A stretch of DNA of 64,000 bases from Halobacteriales archaeon QS_4_69_225 (lineage in GTDB: Archaea > Halobacteriota > Halobacteria > Halobacteriales > Haloarculaceae): positions 1 through 64,000 of the forward strand of contig PXRL01000028.1 in assembly GCA_003020965.1 (NCBI GenBank), given 5' to 3'. The translations under genes and the position numbers were made by a program. The notes below the pieces were generated by a model. That model was not told the DNA's origin and searched no databases. It saw only the letters and a program-made list of their open reading frames with translations. This document shows, piece by piece, positions 51,808-58,766 of this stretch. Each line of letters opens with the position of its first letter. Within the stretch, counting starts at the first letter, position 1.

Positions 51808-52266
51808 GTGACGGGCGGCTGGCTGGTTTCCCGGGTCGTCGCCCACGGGGCGACGGACGAGACGTCGCAGCTCGCGCTGACGACGTTCGAGCCGGTCGGC
51901 CCGCTGGCGCCGGCCGCGGCGTCGTTTCTCCGGGTGCGATTCCGGTCCCGGTCGGTGAGCGGACCGTTCCCGGCCCGGACGGTCCTCGGGATCACGGGAC
52001 TCGCCGCCAGCTTCGCCGTCGTCGAGGCGGCCGGCATCGGCGAGACGTTGATCCTCGACGGAGTGTGGTTCGCCGGCCCGGCGGTCGGCTTCCTCGTCAC
52101 CGCCGGCTACACGAACGGCTGGAGCCGCCGACTGTACGCCGCCGCGGCTACCCTCGGCGGCGCGGTCCTCGTGGTGACCGTCCGGCCGTTCGAGTCGGTC
52201 CACTACCTCGTGGCCGCCGTCGTCCAGGGGCTGCCGATGCTGTACCACGGCACGCGACTCAACTGA
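51808..52266 (+). CDS. Haloarchaeal membrane protein, N-terminus uncertain
   Basis: 152 residues from GTG 51808 with three or four hydrophobic helices (TVLGITGLAASFAVVEAAGI, LILDGVWFAGPAVGFLVTAG, LYAAAATLGGAVLVVTV, HYLVAAVVQGLPMLY). In the same frame the DNA upstream of 51808 reads VPHALEGRPTDATLPETWSA, which looks like protein but lacks a start codon. The ATG at 51726, well placed behind a TATA box, is in another frame. Either the GTG is used or a single-base change has broken the start. Family not recognised. 6 bp before the oxidoreductase gene. Confidence 0.6.
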   Translation: MTGGWLVSRVVAHGATDETSQLALTTFEPVGPLAPAAASFLRVRFRSRSVSGPFPARTVLGITGLAASFAVVEAAGIGETLILDGVWFAGPAVGFLVTAGYTNGWSRRLYAAAATLGGAVLVVTVRPFESVHYLVAAVVQGLPMLYHGTRLN

Positions 52267-52272
52267 TCCACA

Positions 52273-52983
52273 ATGACACACACCGCCACAGTCGTCGACA
52301 CGTACCGACTGACGCCGCAAGTCAAGTCCATCCGACTGCGCGTCCCCGACCACACCTTCGAGTTCGAGCCCGGCCAGCACACCACCGTCCGCTTCGAATC
52401 CAGCGGCGAGACGGTCGTCCGGCCGTACTCGCCGACGAACCTCCCCGGGACCGACGAGCTGATGCTCACGATCCGCCGCTACGACGACGGGCTGGCCTCG
52501 TCGTACATGCACACCCGCAACCCGGGCGACGAGGTCACCGTCGGCCCGCTGGAGGGGGCGCTGGCGCTCGACGACACCGACCGGGACGTCGCCTTCCTCG
52601 CCAGCGGGACCGGTATCACCCCGATGATGGCGATGCTCCGGCAGTACCTCCGGGACGGCTCGGGCAACGCCCACGTCGTCCTCGGCGAGAAACGCGAGGA
52701 GACGCTTCTCCTCCGGGGGACGCTGAACGAGCTGGCGGCCAACAACGCCAACCTGGACGTGACGTTCACGCTGTCGGACCCCAACTGGGAGTGGACCGGC
52801 CGCGTCGGCTACGTCCAGGAACACCTCGAGGACCTCTTCGACGAGTTCGAAGCTCGGGACTTCTACGTCTGCGGCGTCCCGCCGATGGTCGTCGACACGA
52901 AGGAGCGGCTGCGCGAGCTCGGAGCGCCCGACGAGCGAATCCACAGCGAGGGCTGGGAGGAGGGCGCCGTCTCCGACGAGTAG
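52273..52983 (+). CDS. FAD-dependent ferredoxin/flavodoxin-NADP reductase-type oxidoreductase
   Basis: A 236-residue two-domain reductase. FAD domain: GQHTTVRFESSGETVVRPYS with the RPYSPTN flavin motif (residues about 49-55). NAD(P) domain: VAFLASGTGITPMMAMLRQY, LGEKREETLLLR and FYVCGVPPMVVDTKERLREL. No 2Fe-2S domain is attached, so it should pass electrons between NAD(P)H and a ferredoxin or flavodoxin partner. Starts 6 nt after the membrane protein gene, suggesting co-expression. Confidence 0.9.
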   Translation: MTHTATVVDTYRLTPQVKSIRLRVPDHTFEFEPGQHTTVRFESSGETVVRPYSPTNLPGTDELMLTIRRYDDGLASSYMHTRNPGDEVTVGPLEGALALDDTDRDVAFLASGTGITPMMAMLRQYLRDGSGNAHVVLGEKREETLLLRGTLNELAANNANLDVTFTLSDPNWEWTGRVGYVQEHLEDLFDEFEARDFYVCGVPPMVVDTKERLRELGAPDERIHSEGWEEGAVSDE

Positions 52984-53108
52984 CCGTCACGCGGCCCGCC
53001 CGACGGTCCGCCGCCCGGCGGACGGTCGACACGAGAGTCCGGGAGGAACTCGACGAACGGAGTGGTCGAAGCCGAACGTCGTTTCGGGGCTCGGGAGGTC
53101 CTTCGCAA

Positions 53109-53153
53109 GCCTAGGCCGGAATTTGAATCCGGGGTCTCGTCCGTACCAAGGAC
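53109..53153 (-). repeat. Distal attachment site, copy of tRNA-Thr 3' half
   Basis: Begins GCCTAGGCCGGAATTTGAAT on the plus strand and matches 54897-54941 over 45 bp, differing only at 53143 (G for T). On the minus strand this is the tRNA from anticodon stem to acceptor 3' strand, without a 5' half, so it is not a functional tRNA. Confidence 0.88.
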
Positions 53154-53288
53154 AGACGATATGTCGTGTCCTCTACTGCCGGTTTTCAGCTCCCATTGTG
53201 TCTTTCCCCTGGTTTCGTCGCCCGTATGCCTTCCGGCGATTTTCCGATCTCACCGGTGTCTCCGTGCTAACTCGGGGGAAGGATTTTG

Positions 53289-53322
53289 ACGTCCTCCCCG
53301 CCCTGAAGGGCGAGGCTTTGCG
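53289..53322 (-). repeat. Solo right end of an IS200/IS605-type element
   Basis: TTGACGTCCTCCCCGCCCTG then AAGGGCGAGGCTT has the same layout as the right end of the complete element at 48248 (TTGACATCCTCCCACGGCTG...). On the minus strand it is a CGCCCTTCAGGGCG hairpin followed by GGGAGGACGTCAA. No tnpB or left end accompanies it, so it is either a deletion remnant or a minimal passenger. Confidence 0.65.
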
Positions 53323-53725
53323 CCTGTCTTTCACATAAATACAGGATTGCCGGACGCTCGTCCTGTTAGAACGCTGGATAACACTGCCCCTGTAGGTAGG
53401 TTGAACAGTCGAAGTGTGCGCTAAGCGATAATTGGATATCCATATGAGTATTGAATCTTCCAAGCCGGCCCGTAGTCAGCTCGGCTTTCCATCGGTTGCT
53501 CGGGATCGTGCAGTATAGGCCAGTCGTTAGGAATTAGAGGGCCGATCGCAACCTGTTCACGGGACCTTGCTGAGGGGTGTCGTCAGCGGAGCGAGACCTG
53601 ATTATAGCCCAGTAGCGGAACCTGATATCTGGTAAATTCTGTCAGTGGTTCCGCCTCCGTGTCGACACTCTCAGTTGAAATAGTGGTAGTTGAGTAACGT
53701 TGGAGAATGGCGACTCCCAGCCAAC

Positions 53726-53734
53726 CTTTACAAA
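53726..53734 (+). promoter_or_regulatory. TATA box of the RHH/PIN cassette
   Basis: CTTTACAAA lies about 35-43 nt before the RHH ATG and directly before the candidate operator at 53742-53756. Confidence 0.5.
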
Positions 53735-53741
53735 TGTGTGA

Positions 53742-53756
53742 GTACAATGTGTGTAC
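53742..53756 (+). promoter_or_regulatory. Candidate operator, inverted repeat GTACA-N5-TGTAC
   Basis: GTACAATGTGTGTAC is an inverted repeat with a 5-nt spacer between the TATA box and the start codon of the RHH gene. RHH antitoxins typically bind such short palindromes to repress their own operon. Confidence 0.5.
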
Positions 53757-53768
53757 GAGAGCACCGAT

Positions 53769-54071
53769 ATGAGCAACACGAGGGTCAATTTCCGGCTGCC
53801 GGAGGACCTGGTCGACAAAGCAGACGTAGCAGCCGAGGTCAACAAGAAAAACCGGACGGAGATTGTCAAAGAAGCACTGCAGGACTACATAGAGGACGTC
53901 GAAAACGACGAAAAATTCAAAGAGGCGGTCGTAGAGCTGTACCTGGACGACCGGATCGGCTTCGAACTTCTCAAGGAGTTCATCGGCCGTCAGGATGCCG
54001 AATCGGTCAGGGCCTCGAAAACCATCCTCGACCGCGGCGACGACCTGGCCGACGAACTCGCAGACCTGTAA
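53769..54071 (+). CDS. Ribbon-helix-helix antitoxin-like protein
   Basis: A 100-residue protein, MSNTRVNFRLPEDLVDKADV then AAEVNKKNRTEIVKEALQDY. The first 45 residues are a clear RHH DNA-binding domain; the remaining helical half (KFKEAVVELYLDDRIGFELL, DAESVRASKTIL) should hold the partner toxin. ATG 53769 is preferred over TTG 53751 because the operator and TATA box lie just upstream. It precedes the PIN gene by 15 bp. Codon use is less GC3-biased than in neighbouring core genes, consistent with acquired DNA. Confidence 0.85.
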   Translation: MSNTRVNFRLPEDLVDKADVAAEVNKKNRTEIVKEALQDYIEDVENDEKFKEAVVELYLDDRIGFELLKEFIGRQDAESVRASKTILDRGDDLADELADL

Positions 54072-54086
54072 CTCACCGGACTGGAA

Positions 54087-54572
54087 ATGATCGTTGCGGA
54101 CACAAGCGCACTGCTCTCACTAACTTCTATCGACCTCCTCGAAACCTTTCTCTCGGAGTTCGATATCCACACGACCGACACGGTGATACAGGAGCTGGAA
54201 GAGACAGCAAGCTACGACGACCGCCACGGAGACGCCGCCCAAGCTGTTCTGAACAACTCGGACAGGATACCAACTCACAGCGCCCCGGAACCGTTCACCT
54301 CCTCCCGCGTCGACCGAGGAGAGGGAAGCTGCGCCGCCCTAGCCGATGGTGAAGAGGCGGAGTTCCTGATCACCGACGACCTCCGAGCACTCCCCGAACT
54401 ACAGACGGTGACCGACGCCCAGGTGGCTATCTCACCGACCGTTCTGCAAGCCCTGGTTCGAAGAGGCGTCCTGGAACAGGACGAAGCGGTTGAGAGGCTG
54501 GATGAACTCGCGGAACAACGCGACTGGCTGGGCGCACCCATCTACCGGAGAGCCAGGTCACTACTCGACTGA
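54087..54572 (+). CDS. PIN-domain toxin-like protein in the integrative element
   Basis: A 161-residue PIN-domain protein. Acidic residues: MIVADTSALLSL (Asp5), TVIQELEETA (Glu), GEGSCAALADGEEAEFLITDDLRAL (Glu and Asp pair). The C-terminal helical extension (VLQALVRRGVLEQDEAVERL) is longer than in minimal VapC and resembles the DUF3368-type PIN group. With the RHH protein it forms a probable toxin-antitoxin cassette that could stabilise the element. Confidence 0.82.
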   Translation: MIVADTSALLSLTSIDLLETFLSEFDIHTTDTVIQELEETASYDDRHGDAAQAVLNNSDRIPTHSAPEPFTSSRVDRGEGSCAALADGEEAEFLITDDLRALPELQTVTDAQVAISPTVLQALVRRGVLEQDEAVERLDELAEQRDWLGAPIYRRARSLLD

Positions 54573-54577
54573 GCCTC

Positions 54578-54700
54578 CTATCCTCTGTTACGGCGGAACT
54601 CCCGGTAGTCCACCTCTTGTCTCGGGTTGAGGTATTCCCTGCTTTTCTCGGCGACCAGAGGCACCCCCCGGTACTTGTTGTCGTCGTACCCGCGGCTCAT
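54578..54700 (-). pseudogene. N-terminal fragment of a haloarchaeal tyrosine integrase
   Basis: ATG at 54700 encodes MSRGYDDNKYRGVPLVAEKS then REYLNPRQEVDYREFRRNRG and a stop (40 residues). The KYRGVPL...REYLN-RQ-VDYR pattern is how many haloarchaeal XerC/D-like integrases begin, as far as I recall. The rest of the gene is gone; the PIN gene stop is 5 bp away. A GGAGG site at about 54708-54712 and a TATA-like TTATTTATG at 54720-54730 remain in front. Its position next to the tRNA, facing the element interior, is typical for the integrase of such an element. It might instead be a short functional gene. Confidence 0.6.
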
Positions 54701-54895
54701 CGCACGTTCCTCCACGACAGCATAAATAACAACTGGACTAGAGAGTTAGGAGTACCTTAGCCTCGTCCACCGATCCGTGCTGAAATCGCATGACAGCGAA
54801 AGGATGCCGCATGGACACCCGGGCACTCGTCTTTTGGACATAGTCTTTGTTCCATACAGAGAGCCCAGTAGCTACCGGATGTGATAGGGAAAGAG

Positions 54896-54967
54896 AGCCT
54901 AGGCCGGAATTTGAATCCGGGGTCTCGTCCTTACCAAGGACGCGCTTTACCGCTAAGCTACCCAGGC
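54896..54967 (-). tRNA. tRNA-Thr (anticodon GGU)
   Basis: A full cloverleaf on the minus strand: acceptor GCCTGGG / CCTAGGC (one G-U pair), D arm GCTT-AGCGGTA-AAGC, anticodon arm CGTCC-TTGGTAA-GGACG with anticodon GGT, T arm CCGGA-TTCAAAT-TCCGG, discriminator T. No intron and no encoded CCA. Its 3' half is duplicated at 53109-53153, marking it as an integration target. Confidence 0.93.
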
Positions 54968-54996
54968 AGGCACTCCAAGGTAGTTGGGTTCTCCCG

Positions 54997-55641
54997 TTAA
55001 TCGTTTCGATTCAGCGCCCGACCGCCGTCGGGCGAGAGGCTGGCGACCCGGCTGCGGCGGGTGTCGTCGAAGAAGCTGTCGACGGCGTCGAACCGCGGGC
55101 CCTCGGGGGCGAACTCGGCGGCGATGCCGGCGGCGGCGTCCGCCGGGCCGTCGGCGGCGGTGACGCCGACCGTCACCGCCAACTCGAGGACGTCCACCTC
55201 GAGTCGGCGGTCCAGTTCGGCGGCGCGGTCGTCGTCGGCGTCCTCGCGGTCGGTCTGGTCGTGGCCGAACGACCGGACGACGGCGACGGCGTCGTCGGCG
55301 GCCTCGGTGCGGGCCAGTAGATAGAACCCCCGGGAGACGAGGACGTCTGCCGCCAGAACCGCCATGTCGGCGTCGTGGTCGTCGTCGGCCCTCCAGGGGT
55401 TCGAGCGGGCGAGTCGGCGGGTGAGTCGGAGTCCGTCGTAGATGAGTTGGACGCCGGCGGCCTGCTCGGCGAGGTCGTCAGGGTCGTCGCCGGAGACGGC
55501 TCGCGCGCTCAGCAGGGTCAACACCCCGGGGACGACGGAGCCGTCGGCGACGTGGTCGTCGATCGTCTCGCGGAGTTTTCCTGGTACGACGTCCGCGGTC
55601 GCCTCGGACGCCGCCCGCCGGACCGCGGCGGCTTCCTCCAT
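54997..55641 (-). CDS. DUF7114-like protein, related to polyprenyl synthases
   Basis: A 214-residue helical protein from MEEAAAVRRAASEATADVVP. The run VVPGVLTLLSARAVSGDDPD, then AAGVQLIYDGLRLTRRLARS and ADVLVSRGFYLLARTEAADD, recalls a trans-isoprenyl-diphosphate-synthase fold but lacks the DDxxD motifs. It is known from haloarchaea, function unknown. An in-frame ATG nine bases upstream (55650) is an alternative start. It is divergent from the hydratase gene. Confidence 0.75.
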   Translation of the reverse strand: MEEAAAVRRAASEATADVVPGKLRETIDDHVADGSVVPGVLTLLSARAVSGDDPDDLAEQAAGVQLIYDGLRLTRRLARSNPWRADDDHDADMAVLAADVLVSRGFYLLARTEAADDAVAVVRSFGHDQTDREDADDDRAAELDRRLEVDVLELAVTVGVTAADGPADAAAGIAAEFAPEGPRFDAVDSFFDDTRRSRVASLSPDGGRALNRND

Positions 55642-55700
55642 TGCAATCATGTAGGGGAGGGAATGGCAAAGACCTTTGGAAACGGCGACGTTCCGCCGGT

Positions 55701-56435
55701 ATGATTCGCGTCGACGACGACGGTGACGTCCGGACGGTGACGCTGGCTCGTCCGGAGCGGCGCAACGCGGTCACCCCGGCGGGGCTGGAGGCGCTGGCCG
55801 ACGCCGTCACCGACGCCGAAACGCCGGTCGTCCATCTCAGGGGCGCCGGGGCGGCGTTCTGCGCCGGGGCCGACCGCTCGGTCGTCGCCGACCTCGCCGC
55901 GGCGGTCGACGACGGCGGCGCAGACGACGACGCCGGCGACGCCGTCGAGTCGTTCGTCCGCCGGGGGCAGGCGACGGCCGACGCCATCGCCGACGCCGAG
56001 GCGGTCGTCGTCGCCGGCGTCGACGGGCCGGCCCGGGGCGGCGGCGTCGAACTGGCGCTGGCCTGCGACGTCCGGGTGGCGACGCCCGAGGCGACGTTCG
56101 CCGAGCCCGGCGTCGGCTTCGGGCTGTTCGGCGCCTGGGGCGGCACCGCCCGGCTCCCCGAGGTCGTCGGGCTCGGGGAGGCGACGGACCTCTCGCTGTC
56201 GGGCCGAGTGATCGACGCCGAGGCCGCCCGGCGGATGGGGCTGGTCTCCCGCGTCGTCGACCGGCCGGCGGCCGTCGTCGCGGAGCTAGCCGACAACGAC
56301 CCCACGGCGATGCGGCGACTGAAGCGGCGGCTCCGAGACCGTCGTCCCGCGGCCGCCCAGGCGGACGCCGACGTCGAGGCGTTTCGGGAGCTCGTGGCCG
56401 CCAACGCCGCCGACCTGCGCGATCTCGACGACTGA
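55701..56435 (+). CDS. Enoyl-CoA hydratase/isomerase family protein
   Basis: A 244-residue crotonase-fold protein. Oxyanion-hole blocks: GAGAAFCAGADRSVVADLAA (near residue 52) and GVDGPARGGGVELALACDVRV (near residue 112). The catalytic Glu region (EATFAEPGVGFGLFGAWGGTARLPEVVG) has a Glu at the first usual position and a Gly-rich stretch at the second, so it could be a hydratase or an isomerase. Likely used in fatty acid breakdown, which feeds the glyoxylate shunt encoded elsewhere in this window. Confidence 0.88.
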   Translation: MIRVDDDGDVRTVTLARPERRNAVTPAGLEALADAVTDAETPVVHLRGAGAAFCAGADRSVVADLAAAVDDGGADDDAGDAVESFVRRGQATADAIADAEAVVVAGVDGPARGGGVELALACDVRVATPEATFAEPGVGFGLFGAWGGTARLPEVVGLGEATDLSLSGRVIDAEAARRMGLVSRVVDRPAAVVAELADNDPTAMRRLKRRLRDRRPAAAQADADVEAFRELVAANAADLRDLDD

Positions 56436-56497
56436 CGGCGCCGCGACCTCTCGGCCCTCATAAAGATTGAAACCGCTCGGCGAGATAGTGCCGATCG

Positions 56498-57073
56498 ATG
56501 CCGGAGTGTGACTACTGCGGGGCCACCCACGAAAGCGAGACGGCCCACCTGGAGCACCTCGAGGCCGAGCACTACGACGATCTCGGCCCCATCGACAAAC
56601 GCCGCGTCGGCGGTGACGGCGACGACGGCGGGTTCCCCACCGGCCCAGTCGCCATCGGGGTCGTCCTGTTGGCCGCGACGGGCATCGTCGGCTACGTGGT
56701 CTTCGTCGCCGGCGGCAGCAGCGGCGGCATCGGTCAGGCCGGCAGCGCCCACTACCACGGCGGCATCGAGGTCACCATCACGGGCGACACCGTCGACTTC
56801 TCGCAGCCACAGTACCAGCTTCAGGACCGCCGGTTCCACTTCGAGGACGGCGACGGCAGCGAGTGGCACGCCCACGCCACCGGGGTGACGCTGGAGTACG
56901 GCATGAGCACCCTCGGCATCGGCGTCGGCGAGAACTCCGTCACGTTCAACGGCACCGAGTACGTCGACGGCGAAGGATACGAGGTGATAATCCAGGTGAA
57001 CGGCGAGGACGTCTCGCCCGGCTACGTGCTGACGGACGGCGACGACATCCGGATCGTCGTCCGCGAAACCTGA
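56498..57073 (+). CDS. Membrane-anchored protein with N-terminal zinc finger
   Basis: 191 residues. N-terminus MPECDYCGATHESETAHLEH then LEAEHYDD is a C2H2-like finger (Cys4, Cys7, His17/20/25 candidates). One transmembrane helix follows (VAIGVVLLAATGIVGYVVFV), and the outer part is a beta domain with His motifs (SAHYHGGIEVTI, SEWHAHATGVTLEYGMSTLG) and ending VLTDGDDIRIVV. A cytoplasmic finger linked to an extracellular domain of possible metal binding suggests sensing, which is inference. A TATA-like CATAAAGATTG lies about 30 nt upstream. Confidence 0.7.
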   Translation: MPECDYCGATHESETAHLEHLEAEHYDDLGPIDKRRVGGDGDDGGFPTGPVAIGVVLLAATGIVGYVVFVAGGSSGGIGQAGSAHYHGGIEVTITGDTVDFSQPQYQLQDRRFHFEDGDGSEWHAHATGVTLEYGMSTLGIGVGENSVTFNGTEYVDGEGYEVIIQVNGEDVSPGYVLTDGDDIRIVVRET

Positions 57074-57388
57074 GGCGAGCCGCGACGTCCGCTCCGGACT
57101 ACGGCTCCGACTCCGGCGCCGACGGCATGCTCCATTTGTGTCCGCTTTCCTCGCACAGTTCGACGACCCGCTCGACGGCCGACGCCGGGAGGTCGAGCGC
57201 TCGCCAGGTCGGCTTTCGTTCCGCCAGCACCCGTGAGGCGTTCGTCGTCGGGTCACGGTACGGGCGTTCCGGACTACTGACTCATGCTCGTCAGGAGACG
57301 GCGGACGTCCGGCTCTGTCTGCGTCCGCGAGGCGCTACGTTCAAGTGCGGGCCGGCGGTACGCTGGTGTGCTGTCAGCGAAACGTCGC
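57074..57388. other. Gap with a gene fragment on the minus strand
   Basis: Reading the minus strand, the frame ending at TAG 57099-57101 gives ASRVLAERKPTWRALDLPAS then AVERVVELCEESGHKWSMPS and APESEP. It looks like a coding C-terminus but has no start codon and meets stops upstream at about 57290. It is probably a remnant. 57290-57388 is presumed tRNA-Gly promoter DNA; no further gene seen. Confidence 0.4.
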
Positions 57389-57459
57389 GCGCCGTTGGTC
57401 CAGTGGTAGGACAGTGGCTTCCCAAGCCACTAGCCCGGGTTCGATTCCCGGACGGCGCA
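57389..57459 (+). tRNA. tRNA-Gly (anticodon CCC)
   Basis: Cloverleaf: acceptor GCGCCGT / ACGGCGC, D arm with GGTCCAGTGGTAGGAC, anticodon arm GTGGC-TTCCCAA-GCCAC (anticodon CCC), T arm CCGGG-TTCGATT-CCCGG, discriminator A, no encoded CCA. Its 3' end sequence recurs three times in the following 430 bp. Confidence 0.94.
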
Positions 57460-57882
57460 CTCCCAAGGTCGTGCGCCGTCCGACCTCTCGCTCGCTCCAC
57501 TCGCGAGAGTCCCGGACGGGGCATAACGAGGCCGAACGTAGTGAGGCCTCGACGACGCGAGCGGGGAACATCGTGACCCGCGAGCGCACTCCCGAAGTCG
57601 TGCGCCGTCCGACCTCCCGCTCGCTTCGTCGTCGGCGCCGTGCGCCGACCGCCCGAGGGACTGCCGGTCCCTCGCTGCTCGCGGGAGTCCCGGACGGCGC
57701 ATAGCGAGACGCGACCGTAGGGAGCGTCTCGAATAGTGTGAGCGGTGAGCGAAGCGAGCCGTGAACAGCGAGGCCGAACGCAGTGAGGCCTCGACGACGC
57801 GAGCGGAGAGCGAAGTGACCCGCGAGCGCACTTCTCGATCGACGCGAGAATGACCGCTGCAGGGTGAATCCCGGCCGGCGCA
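57456..57882. repeat. Tandem array with copies of the tRNA-Gly 3' end
   Basis: Partial copies of GATTCCCGGACGGCGCA follow the tRNA: GAGTCCCGGACGGGGCA (57507-57523), GAGTCCCGGACGGCGCA (57685-57701) and GAATCCCGGCCGGCGCA (57866-57882). Between them, GCGCACTCCC-A/G-AGTCGTGCGCCGTCC is present at 57456 and about 57585, and a 63-bp block starting GAGGCCGAACG occurs at 57528 and 57770 (242 bp apart). It looks like repeated integration and excision at this tRNA, or amplification of an att site. Confidence 0.7.
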
Positions 57883-58235
57883 CTCGAACGTTCGCCGAGG
57901 CGCCGACGATGGTGTTGGTGTCGGTGTCGGTGCCGCCGAACTCCTCGGACGTCGAGCCCTGGTCCTGTTCGCGTCGTCGAACGTCGCGGGGCTGACGGCC
58001 GTCGCCGTCGCCGCTCGACACCCCGAGCGGACGGGCCGCTCGCCGGCGCGGGCGGTCGTCCGCTGCGGTGTCGGTCGACCGCCGCGTCGACGTCCCGCGC
58101 CACCGGTCGCCGGGAACCGCACGACCGGGCTCCGACCCCGGTCCGCGTTCAGACCGTTCAAACCGTTCACGGCTCGTCGGTCCGGTGGAGATTCGGCCCC
58201 ATTTATAGGTCTTCTCTATCTGATCTGACCCATCG
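57883..58235. other. Gene-free gap with possible gene debris
   Basis: On the minus strand one frame reads STSEEFGGTDTDTNTIVGAS, typical of an acidic haloarchaeal protein, but the frame is not continuous with any start or domain. CCATTTATAGGTCTTC at about 58198-58213 is a strong TATA box for the PadR-like gene, 23-35 nt before its ATG. No other feature seen. Confidence 0.4.
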
Positions 58236-58763
58236 ATGAGCGACAGACGATCGAGAACCGACGCGATGCTACGGAGCCTGCTGGAGGAGATGAACGGCCC
58301 CGGAACGGAGGAAACGGAGGGGACGAACCCGGCCGCCCGGACCGAAGCGGTGGTCGAGGAGACGGCGACGACGCTGCACGACGAGCGGACGCTGTCGATG
58401 ATCGACGAGGGGCTGGTCAAGCAGGCGCTGCCGGAGCTGTTGACGGCGCTCGTCCGGCTGCGGACCGGCGAGAGCAACGGGACGGGCGTCATGGACGACC
58501 TCAAGGAGTACTTCGGCGCCGACCTCAGCCCCGGGACTGTGTACCCGGTGCTGCACGAGCTGGCCGACGAGGGGCCGCTGTCAGTCCACGAACTCGTCCG
58601 GACGAAGGAGTACAGCGTCGAGGACGCCGACGCCGCCCGCGGACAGCTGGCCGCGGCGATGGGCAACCACCTCGCGCTCGGGCTCGTCTTCCGCCGGGCG
58701 CTGGAGGAGTTCGATGACGCCGGGACGGCCGCCGTCGAGTTCGACGACACCGAGACGGCCTGA
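58236..58763 (+). CDS. PadR-like winged-helix regulator
   Basis: 175 residues. An N-terminal acidic region (SRTDAMLRSLLEEMNGPGTE) precedes helices with TLSMIDEGLVKQALPELLTA, and a winged helix MDDLKEYFGADLSPGTVYPV then LHELADEGPLSVHELVRTKE, where SPGTVYPVLHEL is the PadR recognition pattern. PadR proteins usually repress neighbouring genes. TATA box at 58200-58208 fits a leaderless start. It converges with the gene at 58767. Confidence 0.8.
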   Translation: MSDRRSRTDAMLRSLLEEMNGPGTEETEGTNPAARTEAVVEETATTLHDERTLSMIDEGLVKQALPELLTALVRLRTGESNGTGVMDDLKEYFGADLSPGTVYPVLHELADEGPLSVHELVRTKEYSVEDADAARGQLAAAMGNHLALGLVFRRALEEFDDAGTAAVEFDDTETA

Positions 58764-58766
58764 CCG

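Larger units (their letters stand above)
53109..54896. mobile_element. Remnant of an integrative element in tRNA-Thr
   Basis: About 1.8 kb bounded by the tRNA-Thr 3' half (54897-54941) and a 45-bp near-perfect copy of it (53109-53153, one mismatch). This is the structure left when a tyrosine integrase inserts DNA into the 3' half of a tRNA. The interior is less GC-rich than the flanks (for example AAAACGACGAAAAATTC) and contains an RHH/PIN pair, a truncated integrase start at 54578-54700 next to the tRNA, and a solo IS right end. Between 53330 and 53725 I see no gene. No replication gene remains, so it is probably fixed. Confidence 0.8.

Noticed and set aside
53109-53153. Second tRNA-Thr gene
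   Set aside because: Only the 3' half is present; the D arm and 5' acceptor strand are missing, so it is an att copy and not a tRNA gene.
53173-53463. 96-residue minus-strand frame inside the integrative element
   Set aside because: It runs through the solo IS right end, and the remainder shows no domain pattern; no supported promoter.
57456-57882. CRISPR array next to tRNA-Gly
   Set aside because: Repeats are of unequal length and spacing, without uniform spacers, and no cas gene is nearby. They are tRNA-end copies and duplicated blocks.
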